A stretch of DNA of 64,000 bases from Brienomyrus brachyistius. Lineage: Eukaryota > Chordata > Actinopteri > Osteoglossiformes > Mormyridae. The stretch covers positions 27,251,920-27,315,919 of the forward strand of contig NC_064544.1 in NCBI RefSeq assembly GCF_023856365.1, read 5' to 3'. Made by a program: the position numbers and the translations under genes. Shown here piece after piece: positions 1 through 11,574 of the stretch. Position 1 is the first letter of the stretch. Each line of letters begins with the position of its first letter. A model generated the notes under the pieces. It worked only from the letters and a program-made list of their open reading frames with translations, ran no database searches and had not been told where the DNA came from.

Positions 1-1800
1 CTAATTAACAAATAAACAATTGCCCAGTACAGCATTTCAATCTGGCACCTATATCAGGAACTATCAGGACACCAGAAGGCACTGGGAATAAGACCAAGAC
101 AAATTCACCTGTGACAGGAAACCAAAACACCCAGTTTATGTAGCTTTAATGGTGCTCTAACCATTCACCACTGTCATTCATGGGTGAAAATTTCTCGCAG
201 TCATGGCTCTGCAAAGTACCTCCTGATCCTGGATTATTGTTTAAATTAATGAATGTAGCTTCTCTGGGGATTAGGATCGTACACCAGCTATTACATGTGC
301 ATGTTATCTGCACCGCGACACAATTCTATACCCTTTCATGGCTTTTTCTGCCTTCATTAACATTTTCAAAAGCAATACAGTGTTCAGCTGAGATACTGAG
401 CTTTGGTATTATGCAGCAGTAACTAATCATCTATATTAACTAATATTCAGTGCTGGGAGCAGATCAATATCCAGTAGTTCACAGTGCAGGTACTGTATTG
501 TATAACAATAGCAGCACCAGCCCGTGGTTTTCCACACTTCAAGCACTGATTATATTATACCAATAAACTGCTGCAAAACTTTATAGATGCCTGTGCATTA
601 TCACTCAGCACCATGTGACATAATGCAGTACAGCTGAGGACAAGGAGGGAATGCAGACAAAATCTGAAATTCATATTTGGTTAAAGTATCTCATAAACAT
701 AATTGCTGTTCCTGGACTTTATTTACTTTTGAATAAATAAATATATAAATAGCTCTAAATGTCTTAATTAAAATGTGAGCAAACAAGAAACATCACTAAG
801 CATTAAACTTAATGTAAGAAAAATCAAGAACTTTGAACGATTTTAAATAATTAATACTGACTTTTAATTTTCCGTAAATAGATACAATATTCACATTCAC
901 AGCTAATGGAAAGCTCAGTAAATATTTCAGTATACAGTATTTAATATACAAAATACAATGGGATTTAGCTGCAAACCACTGCTTACCATATAATAATATG
1001 GTATGATAATATTGTAAATTGGTGTCTCACATGACCTCCAAGCCGAATAGTTTACTGCGTCGTTTTAAATTTTAGATATTTTCTTGTTTCTAGAGAAGCA
1101 ACAGCCCTTCTGCTGCGACAAATTTTGCAACCTCATTAAAGCTTTGACCATCAGATGAACAAAAGAAATTTAAGAAAATCATTAATGACAAAGACAGCAC
1201 TGTTGAAAAAAAGCGGCTTTAAAAGAACAAGCAAGATAACAAAATAATGAAATAATCACATTGCTACTTATTACATATGAGCTGATTCATTTTTCAAAAA
1301 TATTACTAATAAATAGCTTAACATTATTGTATTACATCTTGTAGTCAACATGCTGTACATTATAAGAATCTTACCACTTGTATTTCAAAGTGTATCATTC
1401 ACCGAATGTAAAGCTGGAAACATAAAACAATTGCGTAATACTTTTGATATGAATGATTTCAAAAGCAAGGTTTCTGTTGCTGTGAGAGAGAATCAGTTTC
1501 GTTAGAGCTAGAGAACAGGAAAGGTGATACATTCCTGGGAGGTATTAAGGTGGAGTCTGTATGAAAAGTAATTCATCAAAATATGAAAAATCACAGTCAA
1601 CCCGTGAATCATTGTGGATCACAATGAATTGTTTGAATTTCACAGAATAAAAGGCTGGATAAGTGACCCTTTTCATGTAGACACCTACCAGTTTGGGATG
1701 AAAATAAAAGGTTCCACCATGTTTCCTAGTTATGTAAATGTTAAAATAATCAAAATTTTAGTGCAGTCACCATGTCAGTTTAGACTGTGATTCACCTGTC
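1..1800. other. Receptor-unit 5' spacer module, block A
   Basis: No supportable gene. This AT-rich stretch is the spacer that lies upstream (to the right) of each receptor. Near-copies occur at about 28860-30660, 34170-36010 and 44881-46650. Short open frames in it, such as 180-422, recur only because the spacer itself is duplicated. The 44881 copy matches from base 16 of the window, so the duplication reaches or passes the left edge. Confidence 0.7.
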
Positions 1801-1909
1801 AGGTGGGTTCAGCCAATGAGCTTCTATGTTGCTGTGGAGTTTGAGCATTCAGATGAATATAATGAAAACTGAAGACATGTCTGTGCCAAACTGCTACATA
1901 ATGGAGCAC

Positions 1910-2098
1910 TGTGGAGCTAACCGAGGGAGAGGAGGAGGAGAGGGCAGAGGCAGAGGAAGAGCAGGAGGAAGAGCTCACCCAAGATGACAAACAGTACTGA
2001 AGGAAATTCAGGCTACAGCAGTTAACCATGTCGTCACCCATGACTTGACCATAAGAGAGGCAGGTCAACGTGTGCAGCTCAGGACAAGGATGGAAAGC
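1910..2098 (+). pseudogene. Relic of a transposase N-terminal (HTH) segment
   Basis: A Gly/Arg-rich stretch (GRGGGEGRGRGRAGGRA) is followed by a helix-turn-helix-like segment containing VNHV and REAGQRVQ. That order resembles the N-terminus of fish IS630/Tc1-type transposases as I remember them. Here a 1-bp difference after the Arg/Gly block breaks the frame, and the reading ends at a stop a few codons after REAGQRVQ. No DDE catalytic region follows. The same relic recurs in other units (about 19735, 36130 and 46757), so it was inserted before the units multiplied. The similarity is judged from motifs only. Confidence 0.45.
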
Positions 2099-2303
2099 TG
2101 ACAAAATCTGAAATTCATATTTGTTCCTCATAAAGTATCTCATAAATGTAATGTTCATGTTATGTTTTATAGTGGCTTCCATAAAATGATGTTTTAGAAA
2201 TGGATACAGGTGAGGTGCCTGCTCCATTGTTGCACTTTATGTAAAGTTCTCTAATTCCTCACTGAAGGTTCTTCTATGAAGTATCCTTGCTGACTGTTAC
2301 ATA

Positions 2304-3641
2304 TGTAGCAGGAGAAGGAAACGAGGTGTGTGCCTAATTAAGTTTTGGAGGGGAGTGGCCAATTGGAGAGGGCGCTCAGACTATAAGGGTTACCCTGGCA
2401 CCAATGTTCTAGGCTCCTTGTCGGCGGTCACCTTAATTGCCGGATCTCCTGTTCGTCTGCGGACATCTTACCTTGGTGTGTTCAGCCCGGTACGGTGAAT
2501 ATTACAAGCTGCAGTAGAACGGTTGACGTTGGGGCTAATACGGCTGGGTTTTGAGTCCTTACCTTTTATTATTACAGGGTCCCGTGTGTTGTGGCGTGGG
2601 GTTGACAGCTGCTTCATCTCGCGTGGAACTACTGCTGCTCTGCCTAGCGGCGACTGTGCCCTGCTCTGCCTAGCGGCGACGGCGCCCTGCTCTGCCTAGC
2701 GGCGACTGCGCCCTGCTCTGCCTAGCGGCGACTGCGCCCTGCTCTGCCTAGCGGCGACTGCGCCCTGCTCTGCCTAGCGGCGACTGCGCCCTGCTCTGCC
2801 TAGCGGCGACTGCGCCCTGCTCTGCCTAGCGGCGACTGCGCCCTGCTCTGCCTAGCGGCGACTGCGCCCTGCTCTGCCTAGCGGCGACTGCGCCCTGCTC
2901 TGCCTAGCGGCGACTCAGCTTTATTTTGCCTTATTGCTGCTGCCTAGTGACATTTGCACCGTTTCGCGCTTTGCGCTTCCGGTTTGTCCATACTCTGTCT
3001 AGCCTATAGCAGGGTGAGTCGTAAGCGGGTCCATAGCTGGGGGCAGGGGGGTGTGCGTGCCCACATGCGTGCGAGCGGGGGTTGGAGAGTCTGGCTGGTC
3101 CCCCGCTTCCTAAGGGTTTGTGTTTTGTTTTGATTGTATTATGTTTGTTTTGTTGATACATTTGTTCTGTTTTAAATGGGATTTTTATTGTGTATTAATG
3201 TAATGGTTTTGTATTTTATTTGTTTCTTTTAGACTGCAGTGTTTTCTTTGGGTTTTGCGTGATTTTGTTTGGTTTGCGGTTACGTCTTGTTTTTCCCTCC
3301 TCGCTTGTGCCCGCCCGACTCTGGCTGTTCTAGGTCCCGGCGCCCAGCCTTAGATCGGCAGGAAGTGGCTGCTGGTACGCGGCGGTGCTCCAAGCTTACG
3401 GTGCTGGGATCGACTGATTACTCTTTTTATGGGTTTATTGTGTAATAAAAGTGTGTGTGTTTGGAACAACGTCTCTTCGCTGTTTCTGGTGAACGGACCA
3501 GTGTGCCTTTGCCCGGGGATAGGGCGATTTTAACTTTCTCTGGGTGTAATACCTGGGGTGGCGTAGTCGGACTAACGTGTGGCTATTGGTACCATTGTGT
3601 GGTACTATTTGGCAGTATTTCTCTCACCACCACTCGCCACA
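2304..3641 (+). mobile_element. Solo LTR of an LTR retrotransposon/endogenous retro-element
   Basis: The 1338-bp insert begins TGTAGC and ends GCCACA (TG...CA, inverted termini). It is flanked by a 4-bp direct repeat CATA at 2300-2303 and 3642-3645. The paralogous block at about 47150-47165 reads straight through the empty site. It has a CCAAT box (about 2348), a TATA-like ACTATAAGG (about 2370), a 26-bp minisatellite and an AATAAA at about 3442, as expected for an LTR promoter and polyadenylation region. No internal coding sequence or second LTR is present, so it is a solo LTR from LTR-LTR recombination. It inserted after the A/A' duplication or was lost cleanly from A'; the empty site favours insertion. 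Confidence 0.85.
2637..2914. repeat. 26-bp minisatellite inside the solo LTR
   Basis: About 10-11 head-to-tail copies of a 26-bp unit, CTCTGCCTAGCGGCGACTGC plus 6 more bases, almost identical to each other. It lies between the TATA-like box and the polyadenylation signal of the LTR. It is GC-rich against an AT-rich background. Near-identity of the copies suggests recent slippage or homogenisation. Confidence 0.95.
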
Positions 3642-3714
3642 CATATACAGTAAAGGAAATATTCCGTGTTCTTACAGAGTATAAAGACATGACCTCCCAA
3701 GGGATGGGAGGCAG

Positions 3715-3900
3715 CTACACACAGAGAAATGAAGGTACAAGCAGGGTACAATATTAAACCTCCAGGTACAAAACTGTTCCTTTCAGATGATTGTACCTCA
3801 GAGGGTACAGGACAGATCCTTTGTGATACCATGGTGTACCTTTAAAGGTACATGACTTGGGAAAGTACATATTTGTACCCATGAACCTCTACCACATGGA
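3715..3900. repeat. GTAC-rich dispersed repeat
   Basis: Many GGTAC and GTACC words, including the palindrome-like GTACCTTTAAAGGTAC at about 3836-3851. Its A' copy is at about 47240-47410, and it is absent from the receptor unit at 36590-36750, so it is inserted sequence. It looks like a decayed DNA-transposon-type repeat, but I cannot assign a family. Confidence 0.5.
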
Positions 3901-4148
3901 AATGAACCCAATTAACCCAATACACCACCAAAAATGCTTGTAAATTGGCAGATTTCCGATGCACAATAATGAGAGAATGGCTAGTGAATTTGACCGCTGC
4001 TGACTAAGCTATTTAGACTTTTTAAATCCACCAGGGAAATTATTGGGTCACTGCAGCATAAAACAATAAAGAACAAAAGAAATGTACAAGAAAATAAACC
4101 AATGACGGAAAAAAATCACACACACACACACAGAGAGCCATACATAGC

Positions 4149-4330
4149 AGCGTGTAGCTCAGTGGGCTAAGTCTCTTTGCTTGTGTTCGGAAGGTCGCTG
4201 CTTCGAGCTCGGCCTCTCCACGTCCGTGGTTCCTTCAGCAAAGCCCTTAACCCCCAGTACATTGTACTTATATGTAAATAAACATCGTATTTGTGTGTGG
4301 ACCGTTATGAACACTGAAATTAAGACAATG
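4149..4330 (+). mobile_element. tRNA-derived SINE
   Basis: A Pol III-type internal promoter is visible. The A-box-like TAGCTCAGTGGG lies at about 4154, and the B-box-like GCTTCGAGCTC at about 4200 at tRNA-like spacing. A non-tRNA body follows (protein-like readings there are meaningless). The copy at 47776-47957 is the duplicate in A'. It sits between a CA microsatellite and a LINE fragment, all within inserted sequence missing from the unit at 36.6-36.75 kb. Confidence 0.7.
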
Positions 4331-4699
4331 AATGAAGGTACAACAGAATGTGCTCACCTCTCACACAGAGAAAAGCTGTTATACAGGGTTATATTGTCTG
4401 TAACATTGTTTGTGACAGCGGAGCTGGGTGAGTCTATTAGAGAGCTAGAGAGCTCTGCATAGGAAGGCAGTGGTGGAACACATTTAAAAGACGAGGGGAA
4501 AAACAGCTTTTAACTCCAGCCAACCTACTGTACTGAACAAAATGCCACCACAGTATCAGTGCACCAAGAGTTTGCGTAGAACTTTTGCCCTTACAAAACC
4601 AATTCAGCATATAGGACTAGTTCATGCTGTGTGTATTTAGTTGATGATGCCTTGTATGTGCCGTTGAAATATTTATAATAATGTGAATATTTAGAATAA

Positions 4700-5972
4700 C
4701 TATGAACATCTTCAACCATCTTCAACCTCTTCCACCATCTCATCACTGAACGACTGGAGATTGGTAGCCCTGACCTCCATCGTGAGCAAATGCTTTGAGA
4801 GGCTGGTCAGAGACTTCATCTACTCTGTGCTACCTGACTCACTGAACCCCCTATAATTTGCATACTCCCACAACAGGTCCACTGAGGACGCCATAGCCCT
4901 GACAATACACACTGCCCTCTCACATGTGCAGATTACAGCTCAGCATTCAATACCATCGTTCCCTTGAAGCTGGATAGGAAACTGCAGAATTGAGGATTGA
5001 GCAGCTCTCTCTATAGCTGGATCCTCAACTTCCTGTCAGACAGGCGCCAGATGGTCAGACTGGGCAGCATCACATCATCCTCTGTCACAATGAACACTGG
5101 TGCTCCACAGGGGTGAGTACTGAGCCCTCTCCTGTACTCACTCTACACCTACGACAGCACGGCCACAAGGAGCTCCAACTTCATTGTGAAGTTCGCGGAT
5201 GACACAAGGGGTTGGTCTAATCACCAATGTTAACGAGTCGGCATATAGGGAGGAGGTCAATGCCCTGATACATTGATGCCAGGAGAACCATCTCCCTATC
5301 AATGTCGCAATGACCAAAGAGCTGATAGTGGACTTCTGGAGGTGCAGAGGTGCACATACGCCCATCACCATCAACGGCGCTGCTGTGGAGAGAGTGAACA
5401 GCTTCCATTTTCTAGGTGTACATTTAGCGGATGATCTCACATAGTCAGTTCACACGGCCAAAACAGAGAAGAAGACGCATCAGCGCCTCTTCTTCCTCAG
5501 GGGACTGAAGATATTCGGCATGAGTCCCCCCATCCTCAGGACCTTCTACCGCTGTGCCATTGAGAGTATCCTCACTTAATGCATCACCACCTGGCACGGC
5601 ACTAGCACCGCCTACAACCGCAAAGCTCTGCAGAGAGTGGTGCAGTGTTCTGGAAGGATACTTGGAGGTGAGCTTCCCTCCCTCCAGGACATCTACAGGA
5701 ACTGGTGTCTGAGGAAAGCGGGGAGGCTCATAAAAGACTCCAGTCACCCCAGTCAGAAACTGTTTAAATTACCTCCGTCAGGCAGGAGGTATTGCAGTAT
5801 CCAGTTCCAAACCAGCAGGCGGAGGGACAGCCTTCTCCATCAGGCCATCAGACTGATGAACACTGACCACTAGTACTTCATAGACACTTCACAGGCACTT
5901 TTCGACACTTTATGTTCTCCATACTGCACATAATTGCCCTTTTTGCACAACATTCATCTACGGACATTCCGT

Positions 5973-6020
<48 letters not shown>

Positions 6021-6148
6021 TGTATATTTTATACACCACTATTGCTGGTGAAGCTCACACAAGAATTTCACTCACATGTACTGTTCCAGTGTACCAGCAA
6101 TGTGATGTGACAATAAAAGTGATTGACTGATTGATTGATTGATTGATG
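4700..6148 (+). pseudogene. 5'-truncated LINE (CR1/L2-like), reverse transcriptase C-terminus, decayed
   Basis: Translated pieces show the usual fish CR1/L2-type ORF2 C-terminal order: KELIVDFWRC, a HTPITINGAAVERVNSF-like segment, LFFLRGLKI, IESxLT, then KALQRVVQCSGRILGGELPS, HPSQKLFKLPPSGRRY and QAIRLMNTDH. Several stops and frameshifts interrupt it (for example TAG in place of TGG at about 5443). It ends in a polyadenylation-like AATAAA and an (ATTG)n tail at about 6113-6148, the simple-repeat tail typical of this LINE group. It is inactive. The better preserved duplicate is at 48300-49790. Confidence 0.8.
5977..6014. repeat. (AT)n microsatellite
   Basis: About 19 AT repeats inside the LINE 3' untranslated region. 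The A' copy (49589-49656) is much longer, which shows slippage since the duplication. Confidence 0.95.
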
Positions 6149-8307
6149 CTAGATCTGACATGGAATACTGAGGACAGCCTCAGCTGGTAGCTGGAAGCAT
6201 ATTCAATGACAGTGTTTTCCAAATGATCACAAGAAACTTCAGTTTTGAGAATTGTGTCTAAACTACAGAACTGGGTGTAATGTTTTGCAAAAAGAGTGTT
6301 ATAAAATTTCAAACAAAGTCCAAAGCAGAAATAAAGTATGGATTACTATTATTATTAAATGCTATCACTAAACAGCATGAGAAACACAACTGTGACGACA
6401 TCCAGCCATAACTGGCACACTTAAGTTCACCAAGCACCACCCACTAACTGTATAGTTCCACTGACTTCAGATCAGCAACTACATTGACATCGCGCTCTGT
6501 CTGATCACAATGACCGCCACTTGATCTGAGTGCCCCCACTGACTTGAAATGTTATTGCATTTCAGCATGATTCACTGAACTAGAAGACCTGCTGATTACA
6601 ATAATCATTGGGTTCAGTCGTTCACTAGTTCGTTCAGCATCCTTTTTCCATCAAGTCTTTTCGCTCCCCGGGTCATTTTGTTCGGTTGTTCGTTCAGTGG
6701 TTCTTTGGTTCACCAGTTCATTTGGTTCACATCGTTCATTGAATCTTCCAGTTCTCTAAGTCTATGGGCCCTACACTGACTATGTAGTTCAGTGACATCT
6801 ATTGGCCAAATTGAGTATTGCCACGAGTGATGACCAGATTGTACAGTACAGCAACATATTGAAAAAGAAAACTATGTGTGACTATTCCGTATATTTATTT
6901 GCAGCCTATAGCAATAAATAAAATAAAAAATAAATAAAAAACTGTTGGTGCTATACGTCAATCATGTTTAAATATATAGCCTGCCGTAGCGTGTATATAT
7001 TTCTGTGCTAATTATAATGGGCTAAATTATAATTATAAGAAGTAACTAAAACTTTTCATTTGGGCAGCATTAACTGTCAGTTATTGTGTTTTACAGGTGA
7101 ATTGTAGTGGTATGTTGCAGCATATTAACTGTTGTGACAAATGCAAATACTATTCTGACAACTTAAATACTGATTTAGGAAATTTACCAAAGCAAATGAG
7201 AAAAACTTAACTATGTGAATCAACATGCTTGTATATTTTGTGAAAATGTGATAGTAAGTATGTTTCTGATCTGCACAATCCTGAATGACAGTCATTGGAA
7301 AAATTCCTCAATGTCAATCGCTGATCATTTTTCTTTAACAAATAGATTTTTTTAATGTTGAAAATTCAAAATAACATTGATGTTGAGCATTTTCAACCTC
7401 TTAATAGCACTGGGCATACAATTGTGTCACTGAGAAACTACATAATCGAATTTCATCAAGACTTGAGCAATTGCAGATGATTTTTTTGCTTATATTTATT
7501 GACACATTTGCAATTTGTGTGAAACCTTGTGAGGCTAAACACAATCTTTTGCAAATGTTAATTGTCATTTGAGAGATCTGCCAAAGCAATTGAGGAATAA
7601 TGTCATTTGAATTCCACATCATCATACATCTAACCATTTCCCACATGTTTCTGTGGGAGAGAGATTTAAATCTAAGCATGTCTGTGAACACCGATGGTGG
7701 AAGGCGACATTTTCATATCAGCATTCTGAATACTTCAGACCGATTTGTCATTTGTCATTTTATTTTTGCATTTTGCTCTAAAGAAGATCAATGAAAATGT
7801 GTTAAATGAACAGGTTTTCATATCTCTGGTTAGCTAAAGACATTATTCAATATTGGTTTGCAAAGGTATTGCTTCTAACACACCTGCCAAATGGTCTAAG
7901 CTTACAGCTGACATTAGTGATTAATGACTCATGATTTATAACTGATGACTAGATAGATACAATGATAGATACAATGATAGATACAAAGATAGATAGAAAA
8001 ATGAACTTCGTCATCATCAAAACATGGCTTTATCAGGCCTGAGGATAGTATAAACATGATTCATCTTTAATATACAGTACTGTGTATATTGATATTGAAA
8101 TGCACATGTGAAATATATTTTTCTACTTGCAACCTAAATTATCGGCAGACTATAACATTAACATCATCCCATTTAGTGAATTGTGTTTCTAACAGATCCA
8201 TTATTCAAAATTGGTTTGCAAATGTATTGCTTCCAATGCACCTGCCAACCAGTCTCAGCTTACAGCAGACACTAATGATTAATGACTCATGATGTATAAC
8301 TGAAGAC

Positions 8308-8308
<1 letters not shown>
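6149..8308. other. 3' spacer of receptor 1
   Basis: No gene seen. It contains a GTTCA-rich stretch (about 6600-6750), an AT-rich stretch and the module starting TGTTGCAGCATATTAACTG (about 7112). That module recurs at about 26650, 39505 and 50750 downstream of other receptors. Imperfect GATA repeats begin near 7950. The A' copy runs from about 49790 to 51940. Confidence 0.65.

Positions 8309-8350
<42 letters not shown>
8309..8350. repeat. (GATA)n microsatellite
   Basis: About 10 tetranucleotide copies at a conserved place in the 3' flank of the receptor. Equivalent tracts lie at 15562-15629, 27477-27527 and 51942-52024, with different lengths. Confidence 0.95.
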
Positions 8351-8679
8351 TATATACGATTCATCTTTGATATACAGTACAGTGTATATTGATATTGAAA
8401 TGCACATGGTAAAAATATTTTCTAAATTCTAAATTTTGCCTAGACTCTGATGTTAACATAATCCCAGTTAGTGTCTTTGTTACAGATACTGAGTCTGGTT
8501 TGACCAATTTGGTTTTTTTATAGCATGTATTATACTAACATAATTTTAACAGGATAATCTTACTTTCCAAGCAAGATGAGGCAAGCAACTGCTGTTTTTC
8601 CTGAGGCTTCCAAATCAGATATCAAACATTTTTGTTATTTGAGAACCATTGAGTGACATTGTTTTTCTTGCCTAGTGAC

Positions 8680-9522
8680 TCAGGAGTTTTTGGCAGCTGA
8701 CGGTTTGCACAGTCTGGAGAAATAAAGCAGGGGATGGACCATATTGCCATGAACTAACAAAATTAAAGAGACTATGTATATAATACAATAGTGTTTTATG
8801 CAAAGAAACAATGGCATGGTTGTTGCGATTATTATAGGAAGGTAGTTGACCACAGTCATCGTCAGAATGACCAAGACAGTCCAGAAAGCTCTCCTCTTCA
8901 TATGATTCATTTCATCCCTCTTTCCATCTCCAGGATGTGGCTTCTTCAGGGCTCTGAGTATGGAGATGCTGCAGAAAGAGTTTGTAGCAACGCACAAGAT
9001 AAATGTGGTCCCTAAAATTAAAAAATACTGAAAATAAAACAACATTACATTTAATCCAAGCAAAAGTGACCATATAAAACCCAAACACACAAATCTGTAT
9101 CTCAGGGTTTTGTATTTCAGGTAGGTGACTGGGTGAACCACAGCCAGGTAGCGCTCCACACAGATACAGCACTTAAAAATGGGCCGGCCGATGATGATGA
9201 ATCCACAGCTAACAAAAACAGGCGTAATTACAAGCAAAATATTTTTCAGTAAATAAACAAGGATCAAGCAGAATGTGAGTGAAGAAACAACAACTTCAGT
9301 GCAAGCAAGACCAAAGGAAAAGATATCAGATATCAAAGTTCCCACTTTTCTACACAACAAGAGCATCACAATAGCAATATTAGACAGAAAACTTGCTACA
9401 GCGTCCACCAACAAAACTTTAATAATAATAAATAAATAAATATTCATATAAGAACATGTGAATAGATCATTAGGGTCAGTGGTTCCATTTCCTGAGGACA
9501 TATTTGCTAAAGATGTGCACAT
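8680..9522 (-). CDS. Receptor 1: divergent class A seven-transmembrane GPCR
   Basis: An intact 280-residue coding exon. Two N-glycosylation sequons (N7 in NMS, N12 in NGT) precede seven hydrophobic segments, roughly residues 28-56, 65-91, 97-124, 143-163, 165-190, 212-237 and 243-268. TM3 ends CVERYLAVVHP (ERY for DRY), the third intracellular loop has KKPHPGDGKRD, TM6 has NYLP, and TM7 ends VHPLLYF in place of NPxxY. The cytoplasmic tail is very short. It is predicted to be a plasma-membrane G-protein-coupled receptor; the ligand is unknown. The ATG has A at -3, and a splice-acceptor-like TTTTCCACAG-type site lies about 45-50 nt upstream. Distinctive residues are KCCICVERY and LACTE. The A' duplicate is 52338-53177. 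Confidence 0.88.
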   Translation of the reverse strand: MCTSLANMSSGNGTTDPNDLFTCSYMNIYLFIIIKVLLVDAVASFLSNIAIVMLLLCRKVGTLISDIFSFGLACTEVVVSSLTFCLILVYLLKNILLVITPVFVSCGFIIIGRPIFKCCICVERYLAVVHPVTYLKYKTLRYRFVCLGFIWSLLLGLNVMLFYFQYFLILGTTFILCVATNSFCSISILRALKKPHPGDGKRDEMNHMKRRAFWTVLVILTMTVVNYLPIIIATTMPLFLCIKHYCIIYIVSLILLVHGNMVHPLLYFSRLCKPSAAKNS

Positions 9523-9589
9523 GGTTTGTCTTTCCTTCTTTGACTGTTTGCTCCCAATCTTGTGTCTGTGGAAAAATATACAGACTAAA

Positions 9590-9745
9590 TGACAAGGTCA
9601 TTTATCACACAAAAAAAATGGTGTGTGAAAACAGTGTGATGGATCAGCAGGGTCAGTGGTTCCGTTTCCTGAGGACATATTTGCTAAAGATGTGCACATG
9701 GTTTGTCTTTCCTTCTTTGACTGTTTGCTCCCAATCTTGTGTCTG
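9590..9745 (-). pseudogene. Fragment of a second receptor 5' end upstream of receptor 1
   Basis: The 5' UTR, start codon and first codons of a receptor are repeated here: the bases around GAGGACATATTTGCTAAAGA at about 9492 recur at about 9670. The second copy extends into N-terminal codons whose spelling matches receptor 2 (GGATCAGCAGGGTCAGTGG) rather than receptor 1. It then stops at an A-rich junction near 9610. It therefore looks like the residue of a deleted neighbouring receptor or of an unequal crossover. The A' block lacks it. Confidence 0.7.
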
Positions 9746-9779
9746 TGGAAACAGATACAGACTTCAGAATGACTAAATG

Positions 9780-11482
9780 ACCTGGTTATATATCACATAG
9801 AGATAATGACCTAATGAATGAACTGCTGTGAATGTTGTCTTTTAAATAAATCTGGCATCTAAGTTTTACTGGTTAATAACCAAGACCTTATCTGTAATGC
9901 TTAAATAGTCAAAAAATATCAAAATGATGGATTTTAAAAATAAATAGTTGTTTCTTCAATACAGTTTATTTTTATTTTAGCACAGAATATATAAAATATA
10001 CATCAATTTCATAATAACTAATTAACAATTAAACAATTATTCAGTACAGGATTTCAGTGAGTCTGGCACCTATACCAGGAACTCCAAGACACCAGAAGGA
10101 ACTGGCAATAAGACCAACACAAATTCACCTGTGACAGGAAACCAAAACACCCAGTTTATGTAGCTTTAATGGTGCTGTAGCCATTCACCACTGTCATTCA
10201 TGGGTGAAACCTATTTGAAAACACTGGTAGCCATCTCTCCCAGTCATAGCTCTGCAAAATACCCCCTTCTCCTGCATTGTTGTTTAATGTATATCTTCTC
10301 TAGGGCTTTGGGACACACATCAGCCATTTTGTGTGTATGATTTGCTCACCCCAATGCTATACTATACCCTTTCATGGCTATTTTTGCCTGTGTTACCATT
10401 TTCAAAAGTAATAGGGTCTTCAGCTGAGGCACTGAGCTTTGGTTTAGTGCAGCAGTGACACAGACAGACTGATGAGTGTTTCTTACATGTTAATGCATCA
10501 TTATTACTGCATTTAAAAAAAAAGGTGAAAGAAAACACACAGTACTTAGATACTGAACTAATTATTTATATTACATACATATATTTCTTAATTTCTAAAA
10601 TGCATTTCCTAAAATCTCCTCTTCTTTTCTCAAAACACCAAGCACAAACCCCAAAACTCACAAAACTTGTCTCGCAAAATATATATATATATATTTTCTT
10701 TGCTCAAAAGTAAACACTGCTGAACGATCGGTCGTGACACTTGCACTCTCATTTGGTCCGTGTTTAGAAACATGTGTGTACAGTTTTCAGTCATTGTGTT
10801 TAAATGATGACCTCTGTGTACTGGCTGTTCGACCTGTATTTTCTATTTTGCATGAAGGTTCATCACAATGCAAAATGTGTTTTGATGAATGAGAATGTGT
10901 TTGGAGTTTTGCAAAAAGGGTGACAGATCTGCAAATCGTGTTTATCTAGCTGAGCACTGTCACTGCCAAACGAGTGACTGATTCAATGGATGAGTTTTGG
11001 CAATGAGCAGTTTTGTTCCAAGAATGAGGTTTACTGCTTTACCACTTCAGAAAAATTGTAACTTATATTCAGTGCTGGGAGTGGGTCAGTACTCAGTAGT
11101 CCCAGTGTTCCTCTTTAGAGTACTGGCACCTCTCAATATCTGCTGCTATTGTGTAACGAGGGAAGTACCAGCACCAGGTACTGAATGACAAGGGCAGTAC
11201 CAGCACATGGTTTTCCACACTTCAAGCACTGATTAAATTATACCGATAAAGCACAGTGAAACTTTGTAGACACCTGTGCATTATCATTGAGCACCATGTA
11301 ACATAATGCATTACAGCTCAGGACAAGGATGGAAAGCTGACAGAATCTGAAATTCACATTTTGCTGCAGTATTTCATAAACATCTTTGCTGTTAATGCAT
11401 TTAAATTATTTATGTTTCCTTACTTTTAAATACTGTAAATTCATATATAGTGCTAATGTCTTAAATAAAAATATACTGTAAG
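9780..11482. other. 5' spacer of receptor 1
   Basis: No gene seen. It contains the conserved receptor upstream module and an AT-rich tract near 10680. At about 10719-10722 is a deletion scar: only the last ~25 bases of an LTR remain (ending TCGGTCGTGACA), while the A' block keeps the whole LTR at 54668-54947. Confidence 0.6.
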
Positions 11483-11497
11483 TAGACAACAAAGTAT

Positions 11498-11558
11498 CCG
11501 GACCCCCCGCGACCCAGTAGGATAAGCGGTTTGGAAAATGGATGGATGGATGGATGGA
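11498..11558 (+). mobile_element. Extremely 5'-truncated SINE insertion (61 bp) with target-site duplication
   Basis: The insert starts CCGGACCCCCCGCGACCCAG, continues through ATAAGCGGTTTGGAAAATGG and ends in (ATGG)n. It is bracketed by an exact 15-bp direct repeat, TAGACAACAAAGTAT, at 11483-11497 and 11559-11573. This is the 3' end of the tRNA-headed fish repeat whose body lies at 26395-26640. The A' block has the same insertion near 55385-55446, so it predates the duplication. Confidence 0.85.
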
Positions 11559-11574
11559 TAGACAACAAAGTATT

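Noticed and set aside
180..422. 80-codon plus-strand frame seen in three spacers
   Set aside because: Length and ends differ between copies (also 29049-29282 and 34357-34590) and no protein family is recognisable; it tracks the spacer duplication.
4149..4225. Possible tRNA gene
   Set aside because: A and B boxes are present but the cloverleaf stems do not pair and a SINE body follows; the same holds for 24258-24332.
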